This document shows, piece after piece, positions 8,293-17,606 of a stretch of 64,000 nt of DNA. The notes under the pieces are model-generated. The model was not told where the DNA came from. It did no database searches and saw nothing but the letters and a program-made list of their open reading frames with translations. Source of the DNA: Anaeromyxobacter dehalogenans 2CP-1 (GTDB lineage: Bacteria > Myxococcota > Myxococcia > Myxococcales > Anaeromyxobacteraceae); NCBI RefSeq assembly GCF_000022145.1, contig NC_011891.1:1562001-1626000 (forward strand). The letters are read 5' to 3'. Numbering within the stretch: position 1 is the first letter of the stretch; each line of letters starts with the position of its first letter. The position numbers were made by a program, and so were the translations under genes.

Positions 8293-8945
8293 TCTCCAAG
8301 GTGATCGAGGCGCTGGCGGTGTTCACCACGTCGGTGATCTCGTCGATGGGCTACGGCGGCATCGTGCTGCTGATGGCCATCGAGAGCGCGTGCATCCCGC
8401 TGCCCTCCGAGATCATCATGCCGTTCGCCGGGTACCTCGTGTACCGGGGCGAGATGACGCTGCACGGCGCGGCGCTGGCCGGCGCCATCGGCTGCGTGGT
8501 CGGCTCCATCCCGGCCTACTACCTGGGCCAGTTCGGCGGCCGGCCGCTCATCGAGAAGTACGGCCGCTACGTGCTCCTCTCGCACAAGGAGCTCGACCTC
8601 GCCGACCGGCTGTTCCAGCGCTGGGGCCAGTGGGTGGTGTTCGCGGGCCGGCTGCTCCCGGTGATCCGCACGTTCATCGCGTTCCCCGCCGGCGTGTCGC
8701 GCATGCCGATGGGCAAGTTCGTCCTCTACACGTTCGTGGGCTCGTACCCCTGGTGCTACGCGCTCGCGTGGGTGGGCGAGTGGGCCGGCGAGGCGTGGCA
8801 CACCGATCCGCGGGTCAAGGCGATCTACCACCGCTTCGAGCTCGTCATCGTCGTGGCCGGCGTGCTCGCCGTCGCCTGGTTCGTCTGGCACAAGGTGAAG
8901 GAGGCGCGCCGCGCCCGCGTGCCGGCCGCCGCCGACGAGGGCTGA
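8289..8945 (+). CDS. DedA family membrane protein
   Basis: A 218-residue inner-membrane protein of the DedA/SNARE-associated family, thought to be a proton-driven lipid (undecaprenyl or phospholipid) flippase. It carries the N-terminal E-[ST]-ACIPLPSEIIMPFAGYL motif (about 33-50), the central FAGRLLPVIRTFIAFPAGVSRM motif, and hydrophobic segments at both ends. It starts inside the stop codon of the aminomutase gene (ATGA), implying coupled translation; the functional reason is unclear. An alternative is an isolated housekeeping DedA that shares the operon by chance. Confidence 0.9.
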   Translation: MISKVIEALAVFTTSVISSMGYGGIVLLMAIESACIPLPSEIIMPFAGYLVYRGEMTLHGAALAGAIGCVVGSIPAYYLGQFGGRPLIEKYGRYVLLSHKELDLADRLFQRWGQWVVFAGRLLPVIRTFIAFPAGVSRMPMGKFVLYTFVGSYPWCYALAWVGEWAGEAWHTDPRVKAIYHRFELVIVVAGVLAVAWFVWHKVKEARRARVPAAADEG

Positions 8946-8953
8946 CGACCGCC

Positions 8954-9829
8954 GTGCGCCGCCCGCTCGCCACCGCCGCGGCGCTGGCCGCCGCGCTCGC
9001 CGCGGCCGCGGTCCCCGCGCGCGCCGAGGAGCTGATCCGCGTCCAGGTCCGGGCGCAGCCCGAGGAGATCCAGGAGCTGCGGCTCGAGGACTACGTGGCG
9101 GGCGTGGTGGCGGGCGAGATGCCGGGGAGCTTCCCGCCCGAGGCGCTCAAGGCGCAGGCGGTGGCCGCGCGCAGCTACGCGCTCACGCGCAAGGTGGAGG
9201 CGCAGGCGGCCAACCGGCGCTGGGACATCGCGAGCGGCGTCATCGCCCAGGTGTTCGCGGCGGGGCGCGCCAGCCCGCAGGCGCGCGCGGCGGTGGACGC
9301 GACGCACGGCGAGGTGCTGGTGCAGGGGATGGAGCCGGTGGAGGCGTACTTCCACGCGGCCTGCGGCGGGCGGACCGAGGCCGGCATGCCGGCGCTGGGG
9401 CGCGACCTGCCGTACCTCGCCTCGGTGGAGTGCGGGCGCTGCGATCGCGCGCCGCGCGTGCGCTGGTCGCTCGAGGTCGGCGCGGCGGAGCTGGGGCGGC
9501 TGGCCGGGCTGGGCGGGGCGGCCACGGCGGCGCGGGTGGTGGCGCGGAGCGCGAGCGGCCGCGCGGAGAAGGTGGAGGTGGCCGGGCGGGGGCGGCGGGT
9601 CACGCTCGCCGCCACCGACCTCCGGCAGCGGCTCGGCTGGGCGCGGCTGCCCTCGCTCGCGTTCGCCGTCCGCGAGGTGCGGCGCGGGTTCGCGTTCGAC
9701 GGGCGCGGCCAGGGCCACGGCGCCGGGCTGTGCCAGTGGGGCGCGGCCGGGATGGCGCGCGAGGGGAGGGACTACCGCGAGATCCTCCGCCACTACTACC
9801 CGGGCACCGACGTGCTGCGCATGTACTGA
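8954..9829 (+). CDS. SpoIID/LytB-type peptidoglycan lytic protein
   Basis: A 291-residue exported protein. A GTG start is followed by a typical signal peptide (RRPLATAAALAAALAAAAVPARA, about 1-24). The mature part is a SpoIID/LytB domain: LEDYVAGVVAGEMP (the catalytic Glu is expected in AGEMP), FPPEALKAQAVAARSYAL, YFHAACGGRTE, and the C-terminal GRGQGHGAGLCQWGAAGMA signature. SpoIID family enzymes cleave glycan strands lacking stem peptides. The organism has no evident endospore context here, so a cell-wall remodelling or myxospore-type role is only a guess. It sits 8 bp after dedA and 7 bp before queA. Confidence 0.88.
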   Translation: MRRPLATAAALAAALAAAAVPARAEELIRVQVRAQPEEIQELRLEDYVAGVVAGEMPGSFPPEALKAQAVAARSYALTRKVEAQAANRRWDIASGVIAQVFAAGRASPQARAAVDATHGEVLVQGMEPVEAYFHAACGGRTEAGMPALGRDLPYLASVECGRCDRAPRVRWSLEVGAAELGRLAGLGGAATAARVVARSASGRAEKVEVAGRGRRVTLAATDLRQRLGWARLPSLAFAVREVRRGFAFDGRGQGHGAGLCQWGAAGMAREGRDYREILRHYYPGTDVLRMY

Positions 9830-9836
9830 CCCGACC

Positions 9837-10874
9837 GTGCGCCTCTCCGACTTCGACTTCGCCCTGCCCGAGGGGCTGGTGGCCCAGGCGCCGGTCACGC
9901 CGCGCGACGCCTCGCGCCTCATGGTGCTCGCGCCGGAGGAGGGCTCGCCCGCGCACCGCGGCTTCGCCGACCTGCCGGAGCTGCTCGCGCCGGGCGACCT
10001 GCTCGTCTTCAACGACACGCGCGTCATCCCGGCGCGGCTGCTCGGCCACAAGGCGTCGGGCGGCAAGGTGGAGCTGCTCCTGTGCGAGCCGCTGGAGGGC
10101 GGGCTGGGCCGGCGCTGGCGGGCCATGGGGCAGGCCTCGAAGCCCATCCGCGAGGGCGCGGTGCTCACCTTCGACGGCCTCGAGGCGCGCGTCGACGACG
10201 TGGAGGGCGAGGGCTTCTACCGGGTCACGCTGGACCGCCAGGGCCCCGAGCTGGAGGCGGCGCTGGGCCGCGCCGGGCGCATCCCGCTGCCGCCGTACAT
10301 CCGCCGCGCGCCGGACGCCGAGGACGCGGCGCGCTACCAGACCATCTGGGCGCGGGCGCCCGGCTCCGCCGCCGCGCCGACCGCCGGCCTGCACTTCACC
10401 GAGCCGCTGCTGGCGCGCCTCGCGGCGCGCGGGATCCGGCGCACCGCGGTCACGCTGCACGTCGGCCCGGGCACGTTCCTGCCCATCCGCGGCGACGACC
10501 TCGACCTGCACCGCATGCACGGCGAGCGCTACGAGGTGTCGCCCGCCGCCGCGGCGGAGCTCGCCGCGACCCGCGCGCGCGGCGGACGCATCGTGGCGGT
10601 GGGCACCACCTCGGTGCGCACGCTGGAGAGCGCCTGGCGCGACGGCGCCGTCGCCGCCGGCCCGGGCCGCACCGAGCTGTTCATCCGCCCCGGCCACCCG
10701 TTCCACGCGGTGGACGCGATGGTCACGAACTTCCACCTCCCCCGTTCCACGCTGCTGGTGCTGGTCTGCGCGTTCGGCGGCCAGGGCCGGGTGCTGGCCG
10801 CCTACCGCGAGGCGGTCGCGCGCGGCTACCGCTTCTTCAGCTACGGGGACGCGATGCTCCTGCTCCGCCGCTGA
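9837..10874 (+). CDS. queA: S-adenosylmethionine:tRNA ribosyltransferase-isomerase (QueA)
   Basis: A 345-residue cytoplasmic enzyme that transfers and isomerises the ribosyl moiety of SAM to preQ1 on tRNA, making epoxyqueuosine. It has family signatures from the N-terminus (MRLSDFDFALPEGLVAQ), through LVFNDTRVIPARL, PTAGLHFT, HVGPGTFLPI and GTTSVRTLE, to TNFHLPRSTLL near the C-terminus. Length is normal. The GTG start lies 7 bp after the SpoIID-like gene. It precedes tgt in the common queA-tgt-yajC-secDF order, with one PilZ gene inserted between queA and tgt. Confidence 0.96.
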   Translation: MRLSDFDFALPEGLVAQAPVTPRDASRLMVLAPEEGSPAHRGFADLPELLAPGDLLVFNDTRVIPARLLGHKASGGKVELLLCEPLEGGLGRRWRAMGQASKPIREGAVLTFDGLEARVDDVEGEGFYRVTLDRQGPELEAALGRAGRIPLPPYIRRAPDAEDAARYQTIWARAPGSAAAPTAGLHFTEPLLARLAARGIRRTAVTLHVGPGTFLPIRGDDLDLHRMHGERYEVSPAAAAELAATRARGGRIVAVGTTSVRTLESAWRDGAVAAGPGRTELFIRPGHPFHAVDAMVTNFHLPRSTLLVLVCAFGGQGRVLAAYREAVARGYRFFSYGDAMLLLRR

Positions 10875-10947
10875 GCCCGGCGCGTCCCGTCCGGCGCGCC
10901 GTGAGGTGCGCCGGTGTGTGCTATACGGGCGGCGAGGAGCGGGGGGT

Positions 10948-11568
10948 TTGCACAGCGTCTCGGTCAACGTGGAGCCGGGTCAGTACCTGGCCGGCTGGCG
11001 GCCGGAGGCGGGGCAGATCTTCGTGCCGGCGCTCTCCGACTCGCGGGTGGGCGATCGCGTCGCGGTGCGGGTCGGGATCTACGGGCAGGCCATCCGGGCC
11101 ACCCTCTACGGGAAGGTCGCCATGGTCCGGCGGATGGGGCGCCCGGCGCTGCCGCCCGGCGTGGACCTCGCGCTCGACCGCGCCTCGCTCCCGGCGGCCG
11201 GCTTCCTCGCCACCGCCGCGCGTGGCGAGCCGGTCTCGTTCCAGGAGCGGGCGCCGCGCTTCCCCTGCGACCTGCCGCTGCGGGTCGAGCACGCCGGGGG
11301 CGCGTTCGACACCGGCGCGCTCAACGTCTCGGACGGCGGCTGCGCGGTGCGCTGGCCCGGCCAGCTCCCGCTGGTCGGCGACCTGGTCGTGCTGCGGCTC
11401 GGCCGCGGGGTGTTCGCGCCGGCCGCGCGCGCGGTGGTGTGCTGGAACCAGCCCGGCGGCGCGATGGAGCGGAGCGCCGGGCTGCGGCTCGTCCTCGAGG
11501 GGCGCGCGGGCCGGGCCTGGCGCGGCGTGGTGGCCGGGGTGGCGCGCGTGGGGCGGCGCCCGGCTTGA
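10948..11568 (+). CDS. PilZ-domain protein
   Basis: A 206-residue protein. The C-terminal half (about 95-195) resembles a PilZ c-di-GMP-binding domain: an Arg-rich entry (ERAPRFPCDLPL) and the NVSDGG signature of the N/D-x-S-x-x-G motif. The Arg motif is shorter than the usual RxxxR, so nucleotide binding is uncertain. The N-terminal half (about 5-75) has a similar beta-rich pattern and could be a second, degenerate PilZ fold. A GAGGAG ribosome site lies 8 nt before the TTG at 10948; a GTG at 10918 in the same frame is the alternative. A TATACG hexamer at 10922 may be its promoter. It interrupts the conserved queA-tgt pair. Confidence 0.7.
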   Translation: MHSVSVNVEPGQYLAGWRPEAGQIFVPALSDSRVGDRVAVRVGIYGQAIRATLYGKVAMVRRMGRPALPPGVDLALDRASLPAAGFLATAARGEPVSFQERAPRFPCDLPLRVEHAGGAFDTGALNVSDGGCAVRWPGQLPLVGDLVVLRLGRGVFAPAARAVVCWNQPGGAMERSAGLRLVLEGRAGRAWRGVVAGVARVGRRPA

Positions 11569-11599
11569 CAGGCCCGGCGGCGCGGGCGACACCGGCCCG

Positions 11600-12763
11600 G
11601 TGATCCGCTTCCAGCTCCTCGCCGAGGACGCCGCCGCCCGCCGCGGCCGGCTCGAGACCGCGCACGGCACCATCGAGACGCCGGTGTTCATGCCGGTGGG
11701 CACCGCCGCCACGGTGAAGACGCTCGAGCCGCGCGACCTCCAGGCGCTGGGCGCCGGCATCGTGCTCGCGAACACGTACCACCTGTACCTGCGCCCCGGG
11801 CACGAGCGGATCCAGCGCCTCGGCCGGCTGCACCGCTTCATGTCCTGGCCGGGCGCGGTGCTCACCGACTCGGGCGGCTTCCAGGTCTTCAGCCTGGGCG
11901 AGAAGGGCGCCGGCCGCGAGCGCGGCGGGCCCGGCCTGGTCGAGATCGCGGAGGAGGGCGTCACCTTCCGCAGCCACCTCGACGGCTCGCGCCACTTCCT
12001 CTCGCCGGAGCGGGCGATCGAGGTCCAGGAGGCGCTCGGCGCCGACGTGATCATGGCGTTCGACGAGTGCCCGCCGGCGCTCGCCGACCGCGCCTACCAC
12101 GAGCTGTCGCTGGCGCGGACGCAGCGCTGGCTGGTGCGGTGCCGCGAGGCCTGGCGCGAGATCGAGGCGCGCGAGGGGCCGCGCTGCGCGCTGTTCGGCA
12201 TCGCGCAGGGCGGGCTGTTCGGAGACCTGCGGGCGCGGGCCATCGAGGAGGCGGCCGCGCTGGACCTGCCCGGCTACGCGCTGGGCGGCTACGCGGTGGG
12301 CGAGACGCCGGCCGAGATGTGGGACGGCGTGGCCCGGGACGCGCCGCGGCTGCCGCGCGAGAAGCCGCGCTACCTCATGGGCGTGGGCACGCCGGAGGAC
12401 CTGCTGGCGGGGATCGCCGCCGGCGTGGACCTGTTCGACTGCGTGCTCCCCACCCGCACCGCGCGCAACGGCCTGCTGTTCACGAGCCGCGGCAAGCTCG
12501 TGATCCGCAACGCGCGCTACGCGGACGACGAGCGGCCGGCCGATCCGGAGTGCGGGTGCTACGCCTGCCGGACGTTCACCCGCGCCTACCTCCGCCACCT
12601 GTTCAAGGCCGGCGAGATCCTGGCGCTCCGCGCGAACACCCTGCACAACCTGCACTTCTACCTGTCGCTCATGGCCGACGCCCGGCGCGCCATCGAGGAG
12701 GGCCGGTTCGCGGCGTTCCGCGCCGAGCGGCTGGCCGCCTGGCGCGCGGACGGCGACGGCTGA
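11600..12763 (+). CDS. tgt: Queuine/preQ1 tRNA-guanine transglycosylase (Tgt)
   Basis: A 387-residue enzyme that exchanges guanine-34 of GUN-anticodon tRNAs for preQ1. It has TDSGGFQVFSLG with the active-site Asp, FDECPP, the GGYAVGE substrate loop, the nucleophile region FDCVLPTRTARNG, and a zinc site (CGCYACRTFTRAYLRHL followed by a downstream His). Length is typical. The GTG start at 11600 gives VIRFQLLAEDAAARRG, the usual N-terminus. It follows the PilZ gene by 31 bp and precedes yajC, which has its own promoter. Confidence 0.96.
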   Translation: MIRFQLLAEDAAARRGRLETAHGTIETPVFMPVGTAATVKTLEPRDLQALGAGIVLANTYHLYLRPGHERIQRLGRLHRFMSWPGAVLTDSGGFQVFSLGEKGAGRERGGPGLVEIAEEGVTFRSHLDGSRHFLSPERAIEVQEALGADVIMAFDECPPALADRAYHELSLARTQRWLVRCREAWREIEAREGPRCALFGIAQGGLFGDLRARAIEEAAALDLPGYALGGYAVGETPAEMWDGVARDAPRLPREKPRYLMGVGTPEDLLAGIAAGVDLFDCVLPTRTARNGLLFTSRGKLVIRNARYADDERPADPECGCYACRTFTRAYLRHLFKAGEILALRANTLHNLHFYLSLMADARRAIEEGRFAAFRAERLAAWRADGDG

Positions 12764-12828
12764 CGGGGCCCGCCGGCCGGGTGCGCGCGGCCGCGCACGC
12801 CCGGGGGCCCCGGCGGGGAACAAAGGGG

Positions 12829-12858
12829 TTGCGGCCCTCGTCGAAATCACGCTAGAAC
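12829..12858 (+). promoter_or_regulatory. Promoter of yajC-secD-secF
   Basis: TTGCGG (12829-12834), an 18-bp spacer and TAGAAC (12853-12858). The predicted start near 12865 leaves a leader of about 40 nt with GGAG at 12894-12897. Confidence 0.55.
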
Positions 12859-12904
12859 ACAGCGCTTTTTCTCACCCAAGCGGATCGAGCTCCGGAGCAC
12901 ATCC

Positions 12905-13252
12905 ATGCATCCCGTCCTGCACGCCTTCCTGTCGCAGACCGCCGACGGTCAGGCGCAGAACCCCATCGTCGCCTTCCTGCCGTTCATCGCGATCGCGGTG
13001 GTCTTCTACTTCGTCTTCTTCCGCCCGCAGGCGAAGCAGGCGAAGGCGCACCAGGCGTTCGTGACCGCCCTGAAGAAGGGCGACGAGGTGGTGACGCAGA
13101 GCGGGATCATCGGCACGGTGGTGCTGGTGGAGGACCGCACGGTGACCATCGACGTCGGCGCGGGGACCAAGCTCCGCGTGCTCAAGGGCCAGGTCGCCGG
13201 CCAGTGGAAGCAGGTGGAGGCCCAGCCGGCCAAGGCGGAGGGGAAGAAGTAG
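12905..13252 (+). CDS. yajC: Preprotein translocase accessory subunit YajC
   Basis: A 115-residue inner-membrane protein with one transmembrane segment (about 20-38, ending VFYFVFFRPQAKQAK, the family signature) and a cytoplasmic KKGDEVVTQSGIIGTV domain. It associates with SecD-SecF and the Sec translocon. A GGAG ribosome site precedes the ATG. The stop codon is immediately followed by the secD start (no gap), indicating a single operon. Confidence 0.96.
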   Translation: MHPVLHAFLSQTADGQAQNPIVAFLPFIAIAVVFYFVFFRPQAKQAKAHQAFVTALKKGDEVVTQSGIIGTVVLVEDRTVTIDVGAGTKLRVLKGQVAGQWKQVEAQPAKAEGKK

Positions 13253-15094
13253 ATGGAACGCTCCTGGTACTGGCGCGTCGCGCTCGTCGTGGCGGTCGCG
13301 ATCCTGTCGATCTACCAGCTCGTCCCGAGCTGGTTCTACTTCAAGCTCCCGCCCGACCAGCGGAACACCGAGGCGTACGACACCTCGGTGCCGGGCTGGG
13401 CGCCGGACGCGAAGCACCACCTCAACCTCGGCCTGGACCTCCAGGGCGGCATCCTGCTCTCCATGGGCGTGGACGTCGACCGGGCGGTGAAGACCAAGGT
13501 CGCCCGCCGCGCCGACGAGATCGGCGAGTTCCTGAAGGGCAAGAACGTCGCGTTCACCGGCACGCAGGTGGTCGGCGGCGGCGCGCAAGTCGAGGTGGCC
13601 GCCGCGAACCCGGGCGAGGTGAAGGACGCGGTGCTCGGCTCCTCCGGCTACGCGGAGGAGATGTACTCGCCGGGCGGCGCGCCGGAGGGCGCGGTCCGCT
13701 TCGCGTTCAAGGACTCGGTGCTCCGCGACTTCCGCGAGAAGGCGGTGAAGCAGGCGGAGAAGGTCATCCGCAACCGCGTGGACAAGTGGGGCGTCACCGA
13801 GCCCGACATCAAGACCAAGGCGAACAACCAGATCCAGGTCCAGCTCCCGGGCTTCAAGGATCCGGAGAAGGCCAAGGAGCTGCTGGGCCGCACCGCGCAG
13901 CTCGAGTTCAAGATCGCCGACGACGAGAACCCGGCGCTCGACCCGGTCCGCGGGCAGCTCCCGCAGTGCCAGGGCGACCGCCAGGGCCTGTCCCTGCCGC
14001 TCCCCGAGACCGGCTGCTGGACGGTGGAGCCGGTCGAGCTGCCGAACGGCGGCACGCGCGCGGCCACCATGGTCGCGGCGAACACCCGCACCGAGCTGGA
14101 GAAGGTCATCGCGGAGAAGCTGAACCCGCTGCTCGACCCGCAGAAGAACGCGGTCGGCATCGGCGAGGGCCAGGTCGGCCAGGGCCCCATCAAGACCACC
14201 TACTACCGGACCTACCTGCTCCGCGCGAAGACCGAGCTGACCGGCGACTACATCGCCGACGCGGCGGTGGCCGTGGACCAGTCCGACACGCTCCAGCGCG
14301 GGCGCCCGGTGGTCTCCTTCAAGATGTCGCCCGAGGGGGCGCGCCTGATGGAGAAGCTCACCACCGAGAACATGCGGCGCCGGATGGCGACGGTGCTCGA
14401 CGACAAGGTCGAGACCGCGCCGTACATCCAGGGCCGCATCTCCTCCAACGGCCAGATCACGCTCGGCTCGGGCCGCAACCAGCAGGACATGTTCGACGAG
14501 GCGAACGGCATCGCGCTGGTGCTGAAGGCTGGCGCGCTCCCCGCGCCGGTGACCATCACCGAGGAGCGCACCGTGGGCGCCACCCTCGGGCCGGAGCTGG
14601 TGCGCAAGGGCACGCTCGCGGCGCTGGTCGGCCTCGCGCTGGTGGTGGTGTTCATGGTCGTCTACTACCGCGGCACCGGCCTGGTGGCGGACGTGGCGCT
14701 GGCGCTGAACGGCCTGCTGGTGCTGGCGGTCATGTCGATGATCGGCACCACGCTGACGCTGCCGGGCATCGCCGGGTTCGTGCTCACGCTCGGCATGGCG
14801 GTGGACGCGAACGTGCTCATCAACGAGCGCATCCGCGAGGAGATGCGCGCCGGGCGCAACGTGCGGCAGTCGGTGCAGCTCGGCTACGACCGCGTGTTCT
14901 GGACCATCGTGGACTCGCACGTGACCACGCTGGTCGCCGGCGTGGTGCTGTTCCAGTACGGGTCGGGGCCGATCCGCGGCTTCGCGGTGACGCTGATCAT
15001 CGGCCTGGTCGCCTCGATGTTCACGTCGATCGTGGTGACCCGGGTGATCATGGAGTACTTCACGCGCCACGACACGGCGCGCCTGAGCGTCTGA
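13253..15094 (+). CDS. secD: Protein translocase subunit SecD
   Basis: A 613-residue RND-family membrane protein that, with SecF, uses the proton-motive force to help release exported proteins on the periplasmic side. It has an N-terminal membrane segment (about 8-26), the LGLDLQGGILLSMGVD motif, a large periplasmic domain, and a C-terminal five-helix membrane domain with LTLPGIAGFVLTLGMAVDANVLINERIREE. An insert around residues 220-265 contains a cysteine pair (near 241 and 257) in a loop, which may form a disulfide in the periplasm. The start is contiguous with yajC; the secF ATG overlaps its stop by one base. Confidence 0.96.
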   Translation: MERSWYWRVALVVAVAILSIYQLVPSWFYFKLPPDQRNTEAYDTSVPGWAPDAKHHLNLGLDLQGGILLSMGVDVDRAVKTKVARRADEIGEFLKGKNVAFTGTQVVGGGAQVEVAAANPGEVKDAVLGSSGYAEEMYSPGGAPEGAVRFAFKDSVLRDFREKAVKQAEKVIRNRVDKWGVTEPDIKTKANNQIQVQLPGFKDPEKAKELLGRTAQLEFKIADDENPALDPVRGQLPQCQGDRQGLSLPLPETGCWTVEPVELPNGGTRAATMVAANTRTELEKVIAEKLNPLLDPQKNAVGIGEGQVGQGPIKTTYYRTYLLRAKTELTGDYIADAAVAVDQSDTLQRGRPVVSFKMSPEGARLMEKLTTENMRRRMATVLDDKVETAPYIQGRISSNGQITLGSGRNQQDMFDEANGIALVLKAGALPAPVTITEERTVGATLGPELVRKGTLAALVGLALVVVFMVVYYRGTGLVADVALALNGLLVLAVMSMIGTTLTLPGIAGFVLTLGMAVDANVLINERIREEMRAGRNVRQSVQLGYDRVFWTIVDSHVTTLVAGVVLFQYGSGPIRGFAVTLIIGLVASMFTSIVVTRVIMEYFTRHDTARLSV

Positions 15095-16302
15095 TGCAAT
15101 TCAAGACCTTCGACATCATCCCCCACGACACGAAGTTCGACTTCGTGGGCAAGCGCCACATCGCCGTGGCGCTCTCGCTGGTCGTGAACCTGGCGATCAT
15201 CCTGTGGTCGCTCCCGTTCGTCCACGGCCTGAACATGGGCGTGGACTTCGCGGGCGGCACCGAGATGGAGGTCCAGTTCGGCAAGCCCGTCGATCCGGCC
15301 GACATCCGCAAGACGGTCGAGGACCTGGGCTTCAAGGGCGCCTCGGTCCAGACCTACGGCGCCGAGGCCGAGCACACGTTCCTCATCCGCGTGGAGCGCA
15401 TCTCGCTGCTCACCGAGGCGGACGTGGCCCGGGTGGCCGACGCGGTGAAGACGAAGCTGCCGGTGGCGGGCTTCGCGTTCAACCCGGAGTTCGGCGACAA
15501 GATCGACTTCCAGTTCTCGGGCGCGGTCGACGCCGCCGCGGTCCGGGCGGCGGTCGAGGCGGCCGGCGTGAAGGTGCGCGACGTCCGGGAGGAGCAGGGC
15601 CTCACCGCCGGCACGCGCTCCTACGCGGTCATCACCCAGGGCATCCAGGAGAACGTCCAGGCCGGCCTGAAGGCGCAGCTGGGCGACTCGCAGCCGAACG
15701 TGCGCCGCGTCGAGTACGTCGGCCCGGCCGCCGGCCGCGAGCTCCAGGCGCAGGGCCTGAAGGCCATCCTGTACGCCATCGGCCTCATCGTGGTGTACAT
15801 CGGCCTGCGGTTCGACTTCCGCTTCAGCCCGGGCGTGGTCATCGCGATGCTGCACGACGCGATCATGACCATGGGCTATTTCACCATCAGCGGCCGCGAG
15901 TTCAACCTGACCTCGATCGCGGTGATCCTGACGGTGGTCGGCTACTCGGTGAACGACACGGTGGTCATCTACGACCGCATCCGCGAGAACCAGGCCAAGC
16001 TGCGCGGCCGGAGCCTCTCGGACATCGTGAACCTCTCCATCAACGAGGTGCTGGGCCGCACGTTCCTCACCTCGTTCGCCACCGCGCTCTCGCTCATCGG
16101 CCTGCTCGTCTACGGCGTGGGCACGATCTTCGACTTCTCGATGGCGATGCTGTTCGGCATCGTCTCGGGCACCTACTCCACCTGGTTCATCGCCGCCCCG
16201 ATGACCATCTGGCTGGAGGAGCGCGCCGAGAAGAAGCGGGCGAAGGCGAAGGGCGCGGCCGCCGCGGCCGCGGCCCAGCCGCAGGCGCGCACCGCGAAGT
16301 AG
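15094..16302 (+). CDS. secF: Protein translocase subunit SecF
   Basis: A 402-residue partner of SecD. It shows an N-terminal membrane segment, the GVDFAGGTEMEVQF motif, a periplasmic domain, and the C-terminal membrane domain with GVVIAMLHDAIMTMGYF and VGYSVNDTVVIYDRIREN, the SecF signature. The C-terminal tail is Lys/Ala-rich. Coupled to secD through a TGATG overlap. A 10-bp hairpin 20 bp after the stop probably ends the operon. Confidence 0.96.
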   Translation: MQFKTFDIIPHDTKFDFVGKRHIAVALSLVVNLAIILWSLPFVHGLNMGVDFAGGTEMEVQFGKPVDPADIRKTVEDLGFKGASVQTYGAEAEHTFLIRVERISLLTEADVARVADAVKTKLPVAGFAFNPEFGDKIDFQFSGAVDAAAVRAAVEAAGVKVRDVREEQGLTAGTRSYAVITQGIQENVQAGLKAQLGDSQPNVRRVEYVGPAAGRELQAQGLKAILYAIGLIVVYIGLRFDFRFSPGVVIAMLHDAIMTMGYFTISGREFNLTSIAVILTVVGYSVNDTVVIYDRIRENQAKLRGRSLSDIVNLSINEVLGRTFLTSFATALSLIGLLVYGVGTIFDFSMAMLFGIVSGTYSTWFIAAPMTIWLEERAEKKRAKAKGAAAAAAAQPQARTAK

Positions 16303-16322
16303 CCGCGCGCCGGCAGCGGTTC

Positions 16323-16356
16323 CGGAGGGCCCTTCGCGCCAGCGGGGGGCCCTCCG
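16323..16356. terminator. Hairpin between convergent transcription units
   Basis: Inverted repeat CGGAGGGCCC (16323-16332) and GGGCCCTCCG (16347-16356) with a 14-nt loop. No U-tract follows, so termination strength is uncertain. It lies between secF and the minus-strand receptor remnant and could serve both. Confidence 0.45.
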
Positions 16357-16371
16357 CCGTTCCGGGGCGCC

Positions 16372-17601
16372 TCACTCGCCGCCCATCCGCACCCGCAGCC
16401 CCGCCCGCACCATCCGCGGCGCGCCGATCGTGTCCACGCCGGCGCGGCCGACCAGGTACCGCCGGTCGAGCACGTTCTCGGCCGCCGCGAACGCCTCCAG
16501 CCCACCGCGCAGCGGCACCGAGGCGGCGAGGTCGAGCAGCACGTAGCCGCCCATGGGCAGCGCGTTCCGGTCGTCCTCGTACTGGCGCGAGACCGCGCGC
16601 AGCTCGGCGCCGAGGCGGCCGAGGCCGGCGCGCCAGGCGGCGAGCGAGACCGCGGCGCGGTGGCGCGGGTCCTGCGGCAGCGCGCGCCCGGAGAGCTCGG
16701 GGTGGCCGGGCGCGGACGCGACCCGGGCGTCCACGAACGTCCAGGCGGCCCGGGCCTCGAGCCACGGCAACGGCGCCCAGGCGGCGGCGGCCTCCAGCCC
16801 GCGGATGCGCGCGGCGCCCAGGTTGGCGCGGCGCCGGGTGGCGCCGTCGGGCAGCGGCGCGTCCAGCGTCACGACGGTGATCGGGTCGCGCAGCACGCTC
16901 CAGAAGCCGGTGACGCGCAGGCGGAGCGCGCCGCCCCGGACGGCGAGCTCCGGCCCGGCCTCGGCGCCGAGCAGCGTCTCGGCGCGGAGCGACGGATCGG
17001 GCGCGGTCACGATCGTGCCGACCTGGAACGTCCGGTACAGCTCGTTCAGCGTGGGCGCGCGGAACGCCCGGTAGGCCGACGCGCGCAGCGCGAGCGGGCC
17101 CTGGCCCGGGCGCCAGCGCAGGGCGACGCGGGGCGAGACCTGGGCGTCGCTGCGCGGCGCGTACCGGGTCCGGTCCTCGCCGCCGCCGGCGGCGCGCCGC
17201 AGCCCGGTGGCCTCGCCGTTCCGCCACAGGTCCACCCGCAGCGCGGCCGAGAGCTCGAGGCCTGGCGCCACCGCGGCGCCGCCCTCGGCGAACACGCCGC
17301 CGAGCAGCTGCGAGCCGTCCGCCTCCCGCGCCACCGCCGCGTCCGGCGCCGCGGTCGCCGGGAACAGCGTCTCGCGCGCCGCGCCGGCGACCCGCCGCAG
17401 GTCGCCGCCGGCGGTGAGCCGGAGCGCGCCGCGCGCCGGGGCCGACCAGACCAGCGAGCCGCCCAGGTCGCTGGAGGGCACGCGCTGCCGCGCCGCGAGC
17501 GCCTCGGTGGCGCGCTCCGGGCCGAAGCGGGCGCGATCCGGGTCGAAGCGCCGCGCCCCGGCGTACAGCACCGCCTCGAGCCGCCCCAGCCCGCCCTCGG
17601 C
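16372..17601 (-). pseudogene. TonB-dependent receptor, 3' remnant
   Basis: About 410 codons of the C-terminal beta-barrel of a TonB-dependent outer-membrane receptor. Recognisable elements are repeated aromatic beta-strands, the YRAFRAPTLNELYR segment typical of vitamin B12/siderophore receptors, AENVLDRRYLVGRAGVDTIGAPRMV and a terminal strand LRVRMGG. The plug domain, TonB box, signal peptide and early strands are missing. The frame can be read upstream to AEGGLGRLEAVLYAG at about 17601, where homology stops and a YVTN beta-propeller in another frame begins. The nearest ATG (17571) is internal. The gene has lost its 5' half by deletion and is unlikely to make a working receptor. Confidence 0.75.
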
Positions 17602-17606
17602 CTCTC